The notes beneath the pieces were generated by a model, which had not been told where the DNA came from, did no database searches, and saw only the letters and a program-made list of their open reading frames with translations. From contig JASLZV010000053.1 in assembly GCA_030754715.1 (NCBI GenBank), forward strand, positions 1 through 8,917: a stretch of 8,917 nt of DNA, written 5' to 3'. Positions within the stretch are counted from its first letter, which is position 1, and every line of letters starts with the position of its first letter. A program made the position numbers and the translations under genes. The DNA is from Phycisphaerae bacterium. GTDB taxonomy: Bacteria; Planctomycetota; Phycisphaerae; SM23-33. Below are positions 1-7,527 of the stretch, one piece after another.

Positions 1-1125
1 ACCCGCCGGGACTACGTCAAGTGCCCGAGGCACACCTGCCGGCGGGCAGCGGAGTATCTCAAGCAGACCGGCATCGCCGATACGTGCTACGTCGGGCCGG
101 AACCGGAGTTTTTTATCTTTGACGAGATCCGCTACGAGCAGAACCAGCACACCGGCTACTACCAGATCGATTCGGTCGAGGGCGCCTGGAACACAGCCCG
201 CTTCGAAGAGCCGAACCTCGGATACAAACCCTCGTTCAAGGGCGGCTACTTCCCCGTCAGCCCCACCGACACCTACCACGACCTTCGCGGCGAAATGACC
301 TATGAACTGATGAAGGTCGGAATCAAAGTGGAAAAGCATCACCACGAGGTCGCCACGGCCGGCCAGGCCGAAATCGACATGAAGTTCGAAGAACTGACGC
401 GGATGTGCGACCATTTCATGTGGTACAAGTACGTTGTCAAGAACGTCGCCAATCGCCATGGGAAAACGGTGACGTTCATGCCCAAGCCGATTTTCGAAGA
501 CAACGGCAGCGGCATGCATACCCACATGTCGTTGTGGAAAGGCGGTCGACCGCTCTTCGCCGGCGATGAATATGCCGATTTGTCCCAGATGGCCCTGCAC
601 GCTGTGGGCGGCCTGCTGGCTCATGCCCCGGCAGTGCTGGCCTTCGCCGCACCCACCACCAACAGTTACCGCCGACTGGTGCCCGGCTTTGAGGCGCCGG
701 TCAACCTGGTGATGTCGGCACGCAATCGCTCCGCCTCGGTCCGTATCCCGATGTATTCAGAGGGTCCCAATGCCAAGCGAATCGAGTTTAGATGCCCCGA
801 TCCGACCGCAAACGGATACCTGGCATGGTCGGCGATGCTGATGGCCATGATCGACGGCATCCAAAACAAGATTGACCCGGGCCAACCGCTGGACAAAAAC
901 ATCTACGAACTCGGCGACGAAGACTTGGTCGCTATCCCGAAGGTCCCCGGCTCGCTGGCCGAGTCCATTGACGCCCTGGACGCCGACCGCGAGTTCCTGC
1001 TGGCCGGCGGTGTGCTCAGCGAGGATCTGATCCAATCGTGGATTCAGTGGAAGCGAGACGAGGAGGTGACTCCGCTGTCCCTGCGACCGCATCCGCATGA
1101 GTTCAGCCTTTACTACGACAGTTGA
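1..1125 (+). CDS. glnA: Type I glutamine synthetase (GSI-beta), 5'-truncated by the window edge
   Basis: Glutamine synthetase makes glutamine from glutamate, ammonium and ATP in the cytoplasm; type I enzymes are dodecamers. The frame is open from base 1, giving 374 residues. Family members are about 470 residues, so roughly the first 100 (beta-grasp domain) lie outside the window; the ATG at 295 is internal. Visible signatures in order are [10 protein letters not shown] (metal-binding glutamates), the GSI-beta insertion ending in [29 protein letters not shown] (502-519; ammonium and ATP site), GFEAPV with the flap glutamate, [10 protein letters not shown] and RIEFRCPDP. The Tyr codon at 904-906 lies in KNIYEL and matches the adenylylated Tyr397 of E. 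coli GlnA, so control by a GlnE-type adenylyltransferase is likely (inference). The gene ends in YYDS plus TGA. gltB follows in the same direction after 272 bp, placing both halves of GS-GOGAT side by side. Confidence 0.97.
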   Translation, partial: TRRDYVKCPRHTCRRAAEYLKQTGIADTCYVGPEPEFFIFDEIRYEQNQHTGYYQIDSVEGAWNTARFEEPNLGYKPSFKGGYFPVSPTDTYHDLRGEMTYELMKVGIKVEKHHHEVATAGQAEIDMKFEELTRMCDHFMWYKYVVKNVANRHGKTVTFMPKPIFEDNGSGMHTHMSLWKGGRPLFAGDEYADLSQMALHAVGGLLAHAPAVLAFAAPTTNSYRRLVPGFEAPVNLVMSARNRSASVRIPMYSEGPNAKRIEFRCPDPTANGYLAWSAMLMAMIDGIQNKIDPGQPLDKNIYELGDEDLVAIPKVPGSLAESIDALDADREFLLAGGVLSEDLIQSWIQWKRDEEVTPLSLRPHPHEFSLYYDS

Positions 1126-1136
1126 GCGATCCCTGC

Positions 1137-1164
1137 GCCCCCAACTCCGAGCGGGCTACGGGGC
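1137..1164 (+). terminator. Weak candidate stem-loop just after glnA
   Basis: GCCCC at 1137-1141 can pair with GGGGC at 1160-1164, and CCG-AG-CGG lies inside the 18-nt loop. It begins 12 bp after the glnA stop, where a terminator would be expected. No T-run follows, so it does not meet the usual intrinsic-terminator pattern, and a GC-rich region yields such pairings by chance. Confidence 0.15.
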
Positions 1165-1214
1165 CGACCGAACGCCTTGCCGCTGCCAGTGAACCTACAG
1201 GTCTCGGCGGCTGG

Positions 1215-1290
1215 CCTTTGCCCAAAGGTGGATGCATTCCATCGAATTATTTAATATCCGTTGCTAACTATACGATGTCTAACATGGGAA
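1215..1290 (+). promoter_or_regulatory. AT-rich putative promoter/operator region of gltBD
   Basis: About 50 bases from 1240 are clearly richer in A+T than the rest of the window. They hold -10-like hexamers (TAATAT at 1252-1257, TACGAT at 1271-1276, TAACAT at 1280-1285), but none has a good TTGACA box at the right distance. A dyad, CCTTTG-CC-CAAAGG, sits at 1215-1228. CTAAC occurs twice (1264-1268 and 1279-1283), 15 bp apart. The patch lies upstream of gltB and of a possible leader ORF, so it is the likeliest promoter and operator site. No regulator can be named, and no sigma-54 GG-N10-GC element was found. Confidence 0.3.
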
Positions 1291-1305
1291 TGTAGCTGAG
1301 GCTTC

Positions 1306-1398
1306 ATGGCTGACGTCGGGATGTTGAATCTCTGGATGCAGCAGGGCTGCGCCGAAGCGCACATGTCCCGCAAGAGCCGTAACGGGAAAGAGTTATAG
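1306..1398 (+). CDS. Possible 30-residue leader peptide ORF abutting gltB
   Basis: An ATG at 1306 opens a 30-codon ORF ending in TAG at 1396-1398. That stop shares one base with the gltB GTG (TAGTG), the arrangement used for termination-reinitiation coupling. An in-frame TGA at 1297-1299 makes 1306 the first ATG in the frame. A TGAGG at 1297-1301 could be its ribosome-binding site, although the 4-nt spacing is short. About 24 of 30 third positions are G or C, like the neighbouring genes. The peptide starts MADVGMLNLW, has two consecutive Gln codons (1339-1344), and ends with a basic stretch, SRKSRNGKEL. I recognise no family. It could be a leader peptide, a coupling ORF, or a chance open frame in GC-rich DNA. 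Confidence 0.3.
   Translation: MADVGMLNLWMQQGCAEAHMSRKSRNGKEL
1338..1387 (+). promoter_or_regulatory. Potential structured leader: overlapping hairpins before gltB
   Basis: Three short stems can form. Hairpin A is GCAGC (1338-1342) with GCTGC (1346-1350), loop AGG. Hairpin B is TGCGC (1348-1352) with GCGCA (1357-1361), loop CGAA. Hairpin C is TCCCG (1366-1370) with CGGGA (1383-1387), 12-nt loop. A and B share bases 1348-1350 and exclude each other. Hairpin C pairs with the GGGA of the gltB ribosome-binding site and would hide it. The CCC at 1367-1369 could instead pair with GGG at 1344-1346 around hairpin B. Each stem is only 5 bp, so chance formation is quite possible. Confidence 0.3.
1384..1390 (+). 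promoter_or_regulatory. gltB ribosome-binding site (GGGAAAG)
   Basis: GGGAAAG lies 7 nt before the GTG at 1398. An in-frame TAA at 1380-1382 excludes any start further upstream, so this moderate site supports the GTG start. It is also inside the possible leader ORF and pairs in hairpin C. Confidence 0.5.
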
Positions 1399-4300
1399 TG
1401 TTACGCCCACACAGGGACCAGGGTCTGTACCACCACGATTGCGAGCATGACGCCTGTGGTATCGGTGCGGTGGTCGACATCGGCGGCGCCCGCAGCCATC
1501 ATATCCTCGAACTGAGCAACCGGATCGTGTTGAACCTCCAGCACCGCGGCGCTGTCGGCAGCGACGAGGCCACCGGCGACGGGGCCGGGATACTCCTTCA
1601 GATACCGCATGAATTCTTTGCCGCCGAGGCAGGCAAACTTGGTGTCGCCTTGCCACAGCGAGGAAACTACGGCGTGGGCATGGTGTTTAGCCCACGCGAC
1701 GCGGCACTTGCCCGCCAGTGCGAGGAACTCCTTACCCAGGCCGTGGCACACTGCGGCCTGAAGGTGCTCACCTGGCGCAACGTGCCCGGCGACAACTCGT
1801 GCCTCGGCGAGTTGGCTAGGTCGGCCGAGCCCATCATCAGGCAGGTATTCATCGACGGGGCCGGCGCGGACGAGGAAGAACTCGAGCGGATGATGTACTT
1901 GGCCCGTAAGCGGGCCGAGCGCCTGGTCGTCCGGAAGTTCGGCCAGGTGGCGGAGGACTTCTACGTCGCCTCCATGTCTTGCCGCACTATCTGCTACAAA
2001 GGCATGTTTCTAGCGCCGCAGTTGTTCGCCTACTACCCGGACCTGCGCGACCCGCGCATGGTCTCGTCCCTGGCGCTGGTGCACCAGCGATACAGCACCA
2101 ACACGTTCCCCAACTGGCGGCTGGCTCAACCGTTCCGCTGCATCGCCCACAACGGCGAAATCAACACCATCAGCGGAAACGCCAACCGCATGCGTATGCG
2201 CGAGCGGCTGTTGAGCAGTGAGTTGCTCGGACAGGACACAACAGACCTGCTGCCGATCCTCATGCCCGGGGCCAGCGATTCGGCCCTGTTCGACAACGCC
2301 CTGGAATTGCTCGTTCGCGCAGGCAGGTCCCTCCCGCACGCCGTGATGATGATGATCCCCGAAGCTTTTGGGCCCAGTTATCACATCAGTACTGACAAGA
2401 GAGCGTTTTATGAGTACCACGCTGCCGTGATGGAACCGTGGGACGGACCGGCTGCCATGGTGTTCACCGACGGGCACCTGGTCGGTGGCGTGCTGGATCG
2501 AAACGGACTTCGCCCCGCGCGCTACGTGATCACCACCGGCGGTCTGGTCGTGTTGGCCAGCGAGGTCGGCGTGGTCGAGTTCCCGCCCAAAGAAATCAGC
2601 GCCAAGGGGCGCCTCCAGCCCGGCCGCATGTTCCTGGTGGACACCCGCGAGGGCCGAATCATCCTGGACAATGAGATCAAGGGCCGTATCGCCAGACAAA
2701 AACCGTATCGCCGTTGGCTGATGCGAAACCGCATCGAGCTGCGCGGGCTGTTCGGCGCCGCCAACGAGCGACTGGAACCACCCCAGACCCTCGGCCAGAG
2801 GATGCGGGCCTTCGGATACACACGGGAAGAGCAGCGGATGATCCTGGTGCCGATGGCCGTGAACGCCCAGGAGCCCGTCGGCTCCATGGGCACTGATACA
2901 CCCCTGGCGGTGCTCTCGGACCGTCCGAAGCTCCTGTTCGACTACTTCAAGCAGTTGTTCGCCCAGGTAACCAACCCGCCGATAGACCCGTTGCGGGAGG
3001 GGTTGGTGATGTCGTTGATGAGTTTCACCGGCAAGCAGCACAATCTCCTGTCCGAATCGCCCGAGCACTGCCGCCAGTTGAAACTGCCACACCCTATTCT
3101 GACCAATGAGGACGTGGCCAGGTTGCGGGCTGCAAAACGCGACGACTTCAAGGTGGCTACCGTCGGGGCACTGTTCGACGCCAAGGGCGGCGACCCGGCC
3201 GTGGCGCTTCGGCGAGGGCTGGATGATCTGCTCGAGGCGTGCGAGGCCGCCATCGCTGGTGGGGCGTCGTTGCTGATTATCTCCGACCGCGACTTCAGCG
3301 AGACCAAAGCGCCCATCCCCAGCCTGCTAGCCACTGCGGCCGTCCATCACGGCCTACTGAATCACAACCTTCGCGGCCAGGCCGGTCTGGTTGTCGAGAC
3401 CGGAGAGGCACGCGAGGTGATGCACTTTTGCCTGCTGTGCGGCTACGGCGCCAACGCCGTCAACCCCTACTTGGCCTTCGAAGTACTCGGTGGGCTGCAC
3501 CGCGACAGCGACATCCCGGCCGACCTGGAAGACGAACAAATAGTGGATAACTACATCGCGGCGATAAAGAAAGGCATCCTGAAGACGATGTCGAAGATGG
3601 GCATATCGACCCTCCGGAGTTATCACTGCGCCCAGTTGTTCGAGGCGATCGGGCTCGACCGCCGGATCGTGGACAAGTACTTCACGGGCACCTCATCGCG
3701 CATCGGAGGCGCTGACCTCCGCACGATCGCCGCCGAGGCCCTTGGGCGCCATGGCCTGGCCTACACTGCCCCCGCCACTGGCCGGCCGGAGGTCGACTTT
3801 GGCGGAGAATACCAATATCGCCGTGACGGCGAAAACCACCTCTGGACCCACCGGACAGTGACCCTGTTGCAGCGCGCCGTGCGACGCAACGATGCCGAGG
3901 CCTACTCCCAATACGCCGAGTGTATCAACGATCAGTCCCAATGCCTGTTTACCCTGCGCGGGCTGTTTGAGTTTGTCCCCGGCCCGGCCGTGCCTGTCGA
4001 CCAGGTCGAACCGACCGAGGAAATCGTCAAGCGATTCTGCACCGGCGCGATGTCGCACGGCTCGATCAGCAAGGAGGCCCACGAAACAATCGCGATGGCC
4101 ATGAATCGCTTGGGGGCCATGAGCAATACCGGCGAAGGCGGCGAGGACCCGGCGAGATACGAGCCCCGGCGCGACGGCGAGTCGCTGAACAGCGCGATCA
4201 AGCAGGTCGCCAGTGGTCGGTTCGGCGTGACGATGGAGTATCTGGCCCACGCGAACATGCTGCAGATAAAAATGGCGCAGGGAGCCAAACCGGGCGAAGG

Positions 4301-5954
4301 CGGACAACTGCCCGGCCACAAAGTCACCGAAGAAATCGCCCGCATGCGCCACTCGACACCGGGCGTAACGCTCATCTCGCCACCGCCGCATCACGATATC
4401 TACTCCATTGAGGACCTGGCCCAGTTGATCTACGACCTGAAATGCGCCAATCCGGGCGTGAAGGTGTCGGTGAAACTGGTGGCGGAAATCGGCGTGGGCA
4501 CGATCGCCTCAGGCGTGGCCAAGGGCAACGCCGACGAGGTGCTGATATCCGGGCACGATGGAGGTACCGGCGCCAGCCCGCTGTCCTCGATCAAGCACGC
4601 CGGCGTCCCGTGGGAACTGGGCCTGGCCGAAACACAGCAGACCCTCGTCCTCAACCACCTGCGAGACCGCATCCGCCTCCAGGTGGACGGGCAGCTCAAA
4701 ACCGGAAGAGACGTGATCGTTGCCGCGATGCTGGGCGCCGAGCAGTTCGGTTTTGGGACTGCCGCGCTGGTGTCGCTCGGATGTGTCCTAGTGCGAAAGT
4801 GCCACCTCGACACCTGCCCGGTGGGCATAGCCACACAGAATCCCGAACTGCGCCGCCGATTCGCCGGCAGGCCGGAACACCTCCAGCGCTTCATGCTCTT
4901 CGTGGCCGGCGAAGTCCGGCAGATTATGGCTGCGTTGGGTTTCTGGAAATTTCAGGACATGGTCGGGCGGGTCGATCGCCTTGGTTGCCGCACGGCCATC
5001 GACCACTGGAAGGCCAAAGGCCTGGACTTGTCGGCCGTGTTCGCCAAGCCCGACACGTCCGGCGGTCGGTCCGTTCGGCAGGTCCGCGCCCCTGGTGACG
5101 TGCTCGAGGGACATCTGGACTGGGCGATCCTTGAAAAGGTGTCCAAGAGCATTGCCACAGGCAAGAAAGTGTCCCTCGAGATGCCGATCCGCAACGTGCA
5201 CCGCGCGGTCGGTACGATCCTGAGCAATCGCATCGTCCGGGCGCGCGGCGCCGCCGGCCTGGGCGACGGCACGATCGACATCACACTACGCGGGTCGGCC
5301 GGCCAGAGTTTCGGGGCGTTTCTGCCCCCCGGCGTGACGCTTCGTCTGGTCGGCGACAGCAATGATTACCTGGGCAAAGGCCTTTCGGGCGGGCGGATTG
5401 TGGTGCTCGCCCCGCCCGGCTCGCCGTTCGGGCCACATGAGAACATTATCGTCGGCAACACGCTGCTGTACGGAGCGACCGCCGGGGAGGTGTTCGTAAA
5501 CGGCTTGGCTGGCGAGCGGTTCGCCGTTCGCAACAGCGGCGCGACGGCCGTGGTCGAAGGGGTGGGCGACCACGCCTGCGAGTACATGACCGCAGGTACG
5601 ATCGTGGTGATCGGGCAGACCGGGCGGAACGTCGCAGCCGGAATGAGCGGAGGGGTCGCCTACGTGCTGGACGAGCGACAACTGTTCGACACCCTGTGTA
5701 ACCTGGACATGGTGGACCTGGAGCCTGTCCGGAAGAAGCAAGACGTAGCGATTGTGCGCGACCTGATAACCCGCCATGTGGAGTGGACCGGTAGCCAGCG
5801 GGCCAAATACATCCTTGAAAGATGGCGCGACATGATAGGGCGGTTCGTTAAGGTGATGCCTATCGATTATCGCCGGTCGCTCCAGCGCCTCAAAGATCGA
5901 GAGCAAAGAGACACCGACACCACCCCGGCAACCGAGGAAGTCTTTAATGCCTAA
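1398..5954 (+). CDS. gltB: Glutamate synthase large (alpha) subunit
   Basis: GltB takes the amide nitrogen of glutamine and adds it to 2-oxoglutarate on FMN, with electrons supplied through GltD. At 1518 residues it is full length for the family. The N-terminal class II amidotransferase starts at Cys20 in HDACGIG, the expected nucleophile, after a 19-residue propeptide that is probably removed. YSTNTFPNWR begins at residue 232 and HNGEIN at 251. The central domain starts near residue 469. The FMN/synthase domain (about 805-1185) has SHGSISKEAHE (886 on), PGEGGQLPGHKV (965 on) and GHDGGTGASP (1052 on). Cys1129, Cys1135 and Cys1140 match the 3Fe-4S cluster. The C-terminal GXGXG domain has GDSNDYLGKGLSGG from 1319. 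The start is GTG, forced by the upstream TAA. No frameshift or missing key residue was seen. It overlaps gltD by 8 bp. Confidence 0.98.
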   Translation: MLRPHRDQGLYHHDCEHDACGIGAVVDIGGARSHHILELSNRIVLNLQHRGAVGSDEATGDGAGILLQIPHEFFAAEAGKLGVALPQRGNYGVGMVFSPRDAALARQCEELLTQAVAHCGLKVLTWRNVPGDNSCLGELARSAEPIIRQVFIDGAGADEEELERMMYLARKRAERLVVRKFGQVAEDFYVASMSCRTICYKGMFLAPQLFAYYPDLRDPRMVSSLALVHQRYSTNTFPNWRLAQPFRCIAHNGEINTISGNANRMRMRERLLSSELLGQDTTDLLPILMPGASDSALFDNALELLVRAGRSLPHAVMMMIPEAFGPSYHISTDKRAFYEYHAAVMEPWDGPAAMVFTDGHLVGGVLDRNGLRPARYVITTGGLVVLASEVGVVEFPPKEISAKGRLQPGRMFLVDTREGRIILDNEIKGRIARQKPYRRWLMRNRIELRGLFGAANERLEPPQTLGQRMRAFGYTREEQRMILVPMAVNAQEPVGSMGTDTPLAVLSDRPKLLFDYFKQLFAQVTNPPIDPLREGLVMSLMSFTGKQHNLLSESPEHCRQLKLPHPILTNEDVARLRAAKRDDFKVATVGALFDAKGGDPAVALRRGLDDLLEACEAAIAGGASLLIISDRDFSETKAPIPSLLATAAVHHGLLNHNLRGQAGLVVETGEAREVMHFCLLCGYGANAVNPYLAFEVLGGLHRDSDIPADLEDEQIVDNYIAAIKKGILKTMSKMGISTLRSYHCAQLFEAIGLDRRIVDKYFTGTSSRIGGADLRTIAAEALGRHGLAYTAPATGRPEVDFGGEYQYRRDGENHLWTHRTVTLLQRAVRRNDAEAYSQYAECINDQSQCLFTLRGLFEFVPGPAVPVDQVEPTEEIVKRFCTGAMSHGSISKEAHETIAMAMNRLGAMSNTGEGGEDPARYEPRRDGESLNSAIKQVASGRFGVTMEYLAHANMLQIKMAQGAKPGEGGQLPGHKVTEEIARMRHSTPGVTLISPPPHHDIYSIEDLAQLIYDLKCANPGVKVSVKLVAEIGVGTIASGVAKGNADEVLISGHDGGTGASPLSSIKHAGVPWELGLAETQQTLVLNHLRDRIRLQVDGQLKTGRDVIVAAMLGAEQFGFGTAALVSLGCVLVRKCHLDTCPVGIATQNPELRRRFAGRPEHLQRFMLFVAGEVRQIMAALGFWKFQDMVGRVDRLGCRTAIDHWKAKGLDLSAVFAKPDTSGGRSVRQVRAPGDVLEGHLDWAILEKVSKSIATGKKVSLEMPIRNVHRAVGTILSNRIVRARGAAGLGDGTIDITLRGSAGQSFGAFLPPGVTLRLVGDSNDYLGKGLSGGRIVVLAPPGSPFGPHENIIVGNTLLYGATAGEVFVNGLAGERFAVRNSGATAVVEGVGDHACEYMTAGTIVVIGQTGRNVAAGMSGGVAYVLDERQLFDTLCNLDMVDLEPVRKKQDVAIVRDLITRHVEWTGSQRAKYILERWRDMIGRFVKVMPIDYRRSLQRLKDREQRDTDTTPATEEVFNA
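5934..5940 (+). promoter_or_regulatory. gltD ribosome-binding site inside the end of gltB
   Basis: GAGGAAG lies 6 nt before the gltD ATG at 5947 and within the last codons of gltB. It is a strong site and fixes the gltD start. Together with the 8-bp gene overlap it suggests coupled translation, which suits subunits of one complex. Confidence 0.7.
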
Positions 5955-7374
5955 GCCGACCGGATTCATGGAGTATCGGCGACGGGAGCCCTCTCGCCGC
6001 GGCGTTACCGAGCGGGTGAACGACTACTTCGAAATCATCCTGCCCCTGCCACGGAATCTGCTGCTGCAGCAGGCGGGGCGGTGCATGGACTGCGGAATTC
6101 CGTTTTGTCACGCGATGGGGTGTCCGCTGGCTAACCGCATTCCGGAATTCGACGACCTGGTGTACCGCGGTCGCTGGCGCAAGGCATGCGAAAACCTCCA
6201 CTCCACCAACAATTTCCCCGAGATCACCGGCCGGGTCTGTCCCGGGACGTGTGAGACCGCCTGTACCCTTGCCATCAACGACGATCCGGTGCTCATCAGG
6301 CAGATCGAGCGACAGATTGCCGATCGGGGCTTCGAGGAGGGCTGGATCAAACCACAGCAACCGGCGAAGAAGACCGGAAAACGGGTTGCGGTTGTCGGTT
6401 CCGGTCCGGCCGGCCTGGCCGCGGCCCAGCAGTTGGCGCGCGCCGGCCACGACGTCGTTGTCTTCGAGAAGGACGCCCGCATCGGCGGCCTACTGCGGTG
6501 CGGCATCCCCGATTTTAAACTCGACAAGAGAATACTCGACCGCCGCTTGGAGCAGATGAAGGCCGAAGGCGTGCAGTTCGAAACCGGCGTGGTCGTCGGC
6601 CAGGATCCCTCGACGAGGCATCTGACTCGAGACTTTGACGCCGTCTGCCTGGCGGTGGGCGCCGAGGTGCCCCGCGATCTGGACGTTGCCGGCCGTGGAC
6701 TGGAAAACGTCCACTTCGCAATGGAATACCTCACCCAGCAGAACCGCGTCAATGCCGGCGAGGCGATGGGCCCCGACGAGAGCCGGATCATCGCGAAGGA
6801 CAAGATCGTGGTCGTCATCGGCGGCGGCGATACCGGCAGCGACTGCATCGGTACGGCCAGGCGGCAGGGGGCCAGGGAAATTCACCAGTTCGAGATCCTG
6901 CCTAAACCGCCCGAGGCCGTCAATCCCCAGACCTTCTGGCCGGCGTGGCCGACGATACTGCGGACCTCAACCAGCCAGCAGGAGGGCTGCCACCGCCGCT
7001 GGTGCGTGCTGACCAAGAGGCTAAGCGGTCTCGGCGCGGCGGTGAGCGAACTGCACGGCTGCGAAGTGGACTGGACGGACGGGCCGCGGGGGTCTGCGAT
7101 GACCGAAAAGCCGGGCACCGAGTTCAGCATGAAGGTTGACATGGTCTTGCTGGCGATGGGGTTTGTTCACGTGGTCCACACCGGTCTCGTTGAGCGACTG
7201 GGTCTGGAACTTGACGAGCGGGGAAACATTCGCATCGACGAAAACCACATGACCAGCCACGAGGGTATCTTCGCAGCTGGCGACGCAACGTCTGGCGCTT
7301 CGCTGGTTGTTCGAGCAATCAACGAGGGACGCCAGGCGGCTGCCGGACTCGACCGGTGGCTCTTGCGCCGGTAG
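5947..7374 (+). CDS. gltD: Glutamate synthase small (beta) subunit, NADPH/FAD-binding
   Basis: GltD oxidises NAD(P)H on FAD and passes the electrons through iron-sulfur clusters to GltB. It is 475 residues, normal for the family. The N-terminal ferredoxin-like domain has Cys46, Cys49, Cys54 and Cys59, then Cys98, Cys102 and Cys106 in RVCPGTCETAC; these bind two 4Fe-4S clusters in characterised GltD. The FAD Rossmann motif VAVVGSGPAGLAAA has its first glycine at 151. The NAD(P)H motif VVVIGGGDTGSDCIG has glycines at 292-294. ILRTSTSQQEGC begins at 337, and the second FAD motif IFAAGDAT begins at 441. Related enzymes include the electron-transfer subunit of NfnAB and dihydropyrimidine dehydrogenase, but the position directly after gltB and the high similarity to GltD make this assignment firm. 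No frameshift was seen. Confidence 0.98.
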   Translation: MPKPTGFMEYRRREPSRRGVTERVNDYFEIILPLPRNLLLQQAGRCMDCGIPFCHAMGCPLANRIPEFDDLVYRGRWRKACENLHSTNNFPEITGRVCPGTCETACTLAINDDPVLIRQIERQIADRGFEEGWIKPQQPAKKTGKRVAVVGSGPAGLAAAQQLARAGHDVVVFEKDARIGGLLRCGIPDFKLDKRILDRRLEQMKAEGVQFETGVVVGQDPSTRHLTRDFDAVCLAVGAEVPRDLDVAGRGLENVHFAMEYLTQQNRVNAGEAMGPDESRIIAKDKIVVVIGGGDTGSDCIGTARRQGAREIHQFEILPKPPEAVNPQTFWPAWPTILRTSTSQQEGCHRRWCVLTKRLSGLGAAVSELHGCEVDWTDGPRGSAMTEKPGTEFSMKVDMVLLAMGFVHVVHTGLVERLGLELDERGNIRIDENHMTSHEGIFAAGDATSGASLVVRAINEGRQAAAGLDRWLLRR

Positions 7375-7444
7375 CTCCTTCCTGTATCCCAGCGGAGGAT
7401 TTCGCTCGTTTTCGGTGGTCCCGGCCCCGGCGTATGGCGGTGTG

Positions 7445-7473
7445 TTGTAACGCCCGAACCTGCGCTGTAGACT
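7445..7473 (+). promoter_or_regulatory. Possible sigma-70-like promoter for the aldo/keto reductase
   Basis: TTGTAA (7445-7450) and TAGACT (7468-7473) are separated by exactly 17 bp, and each matches 4 of 6 consensus bases. The pair lies in the 153-bp gap after gltD, about 55 bp before the next ATG. This suggests the reductase can be transcribed on its own. Two 4/6 matches can arise by chance. Confidence 0.35.
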
Positions 7474-7527
7474 GCTGCCGGTCGCGCGGACGACTGTCTG
7501 GGTTATGCGGCCGGGAGTTTCAAAGTC

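Noticed and set aside
295..1125. ATG at 295 as the glnA start
   Set aside because: The same frame is open to base 1 and encodes conserved GS motifs such as [10 protein letters not shown] before 295, so the ATG is internal.
1205..1270. Sigma-54 promoter upstream of gltB, suggested by TTGC at 1219-1221 and 1261-1264
   Set aside because: The GG and GC elements are not 10 nt apart at either place.
2010..3092. 360-codon minus-strand ORF inside gltB
   Set aside because: It is antisense to conserved gltB domains and has no family features; it is a GC-bias shadow.
3693..4394. 233-codon minus-strand ORF inside gltB
   Set aside because: It is antisense to the FMN domain of gltB and has no recognisable motif.
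5286..5969. 227-codon minus-strand ORF across the gltB/gltD junction
   Set aside because: It is antisense to the GXGXG domain and shows no domain of its own.
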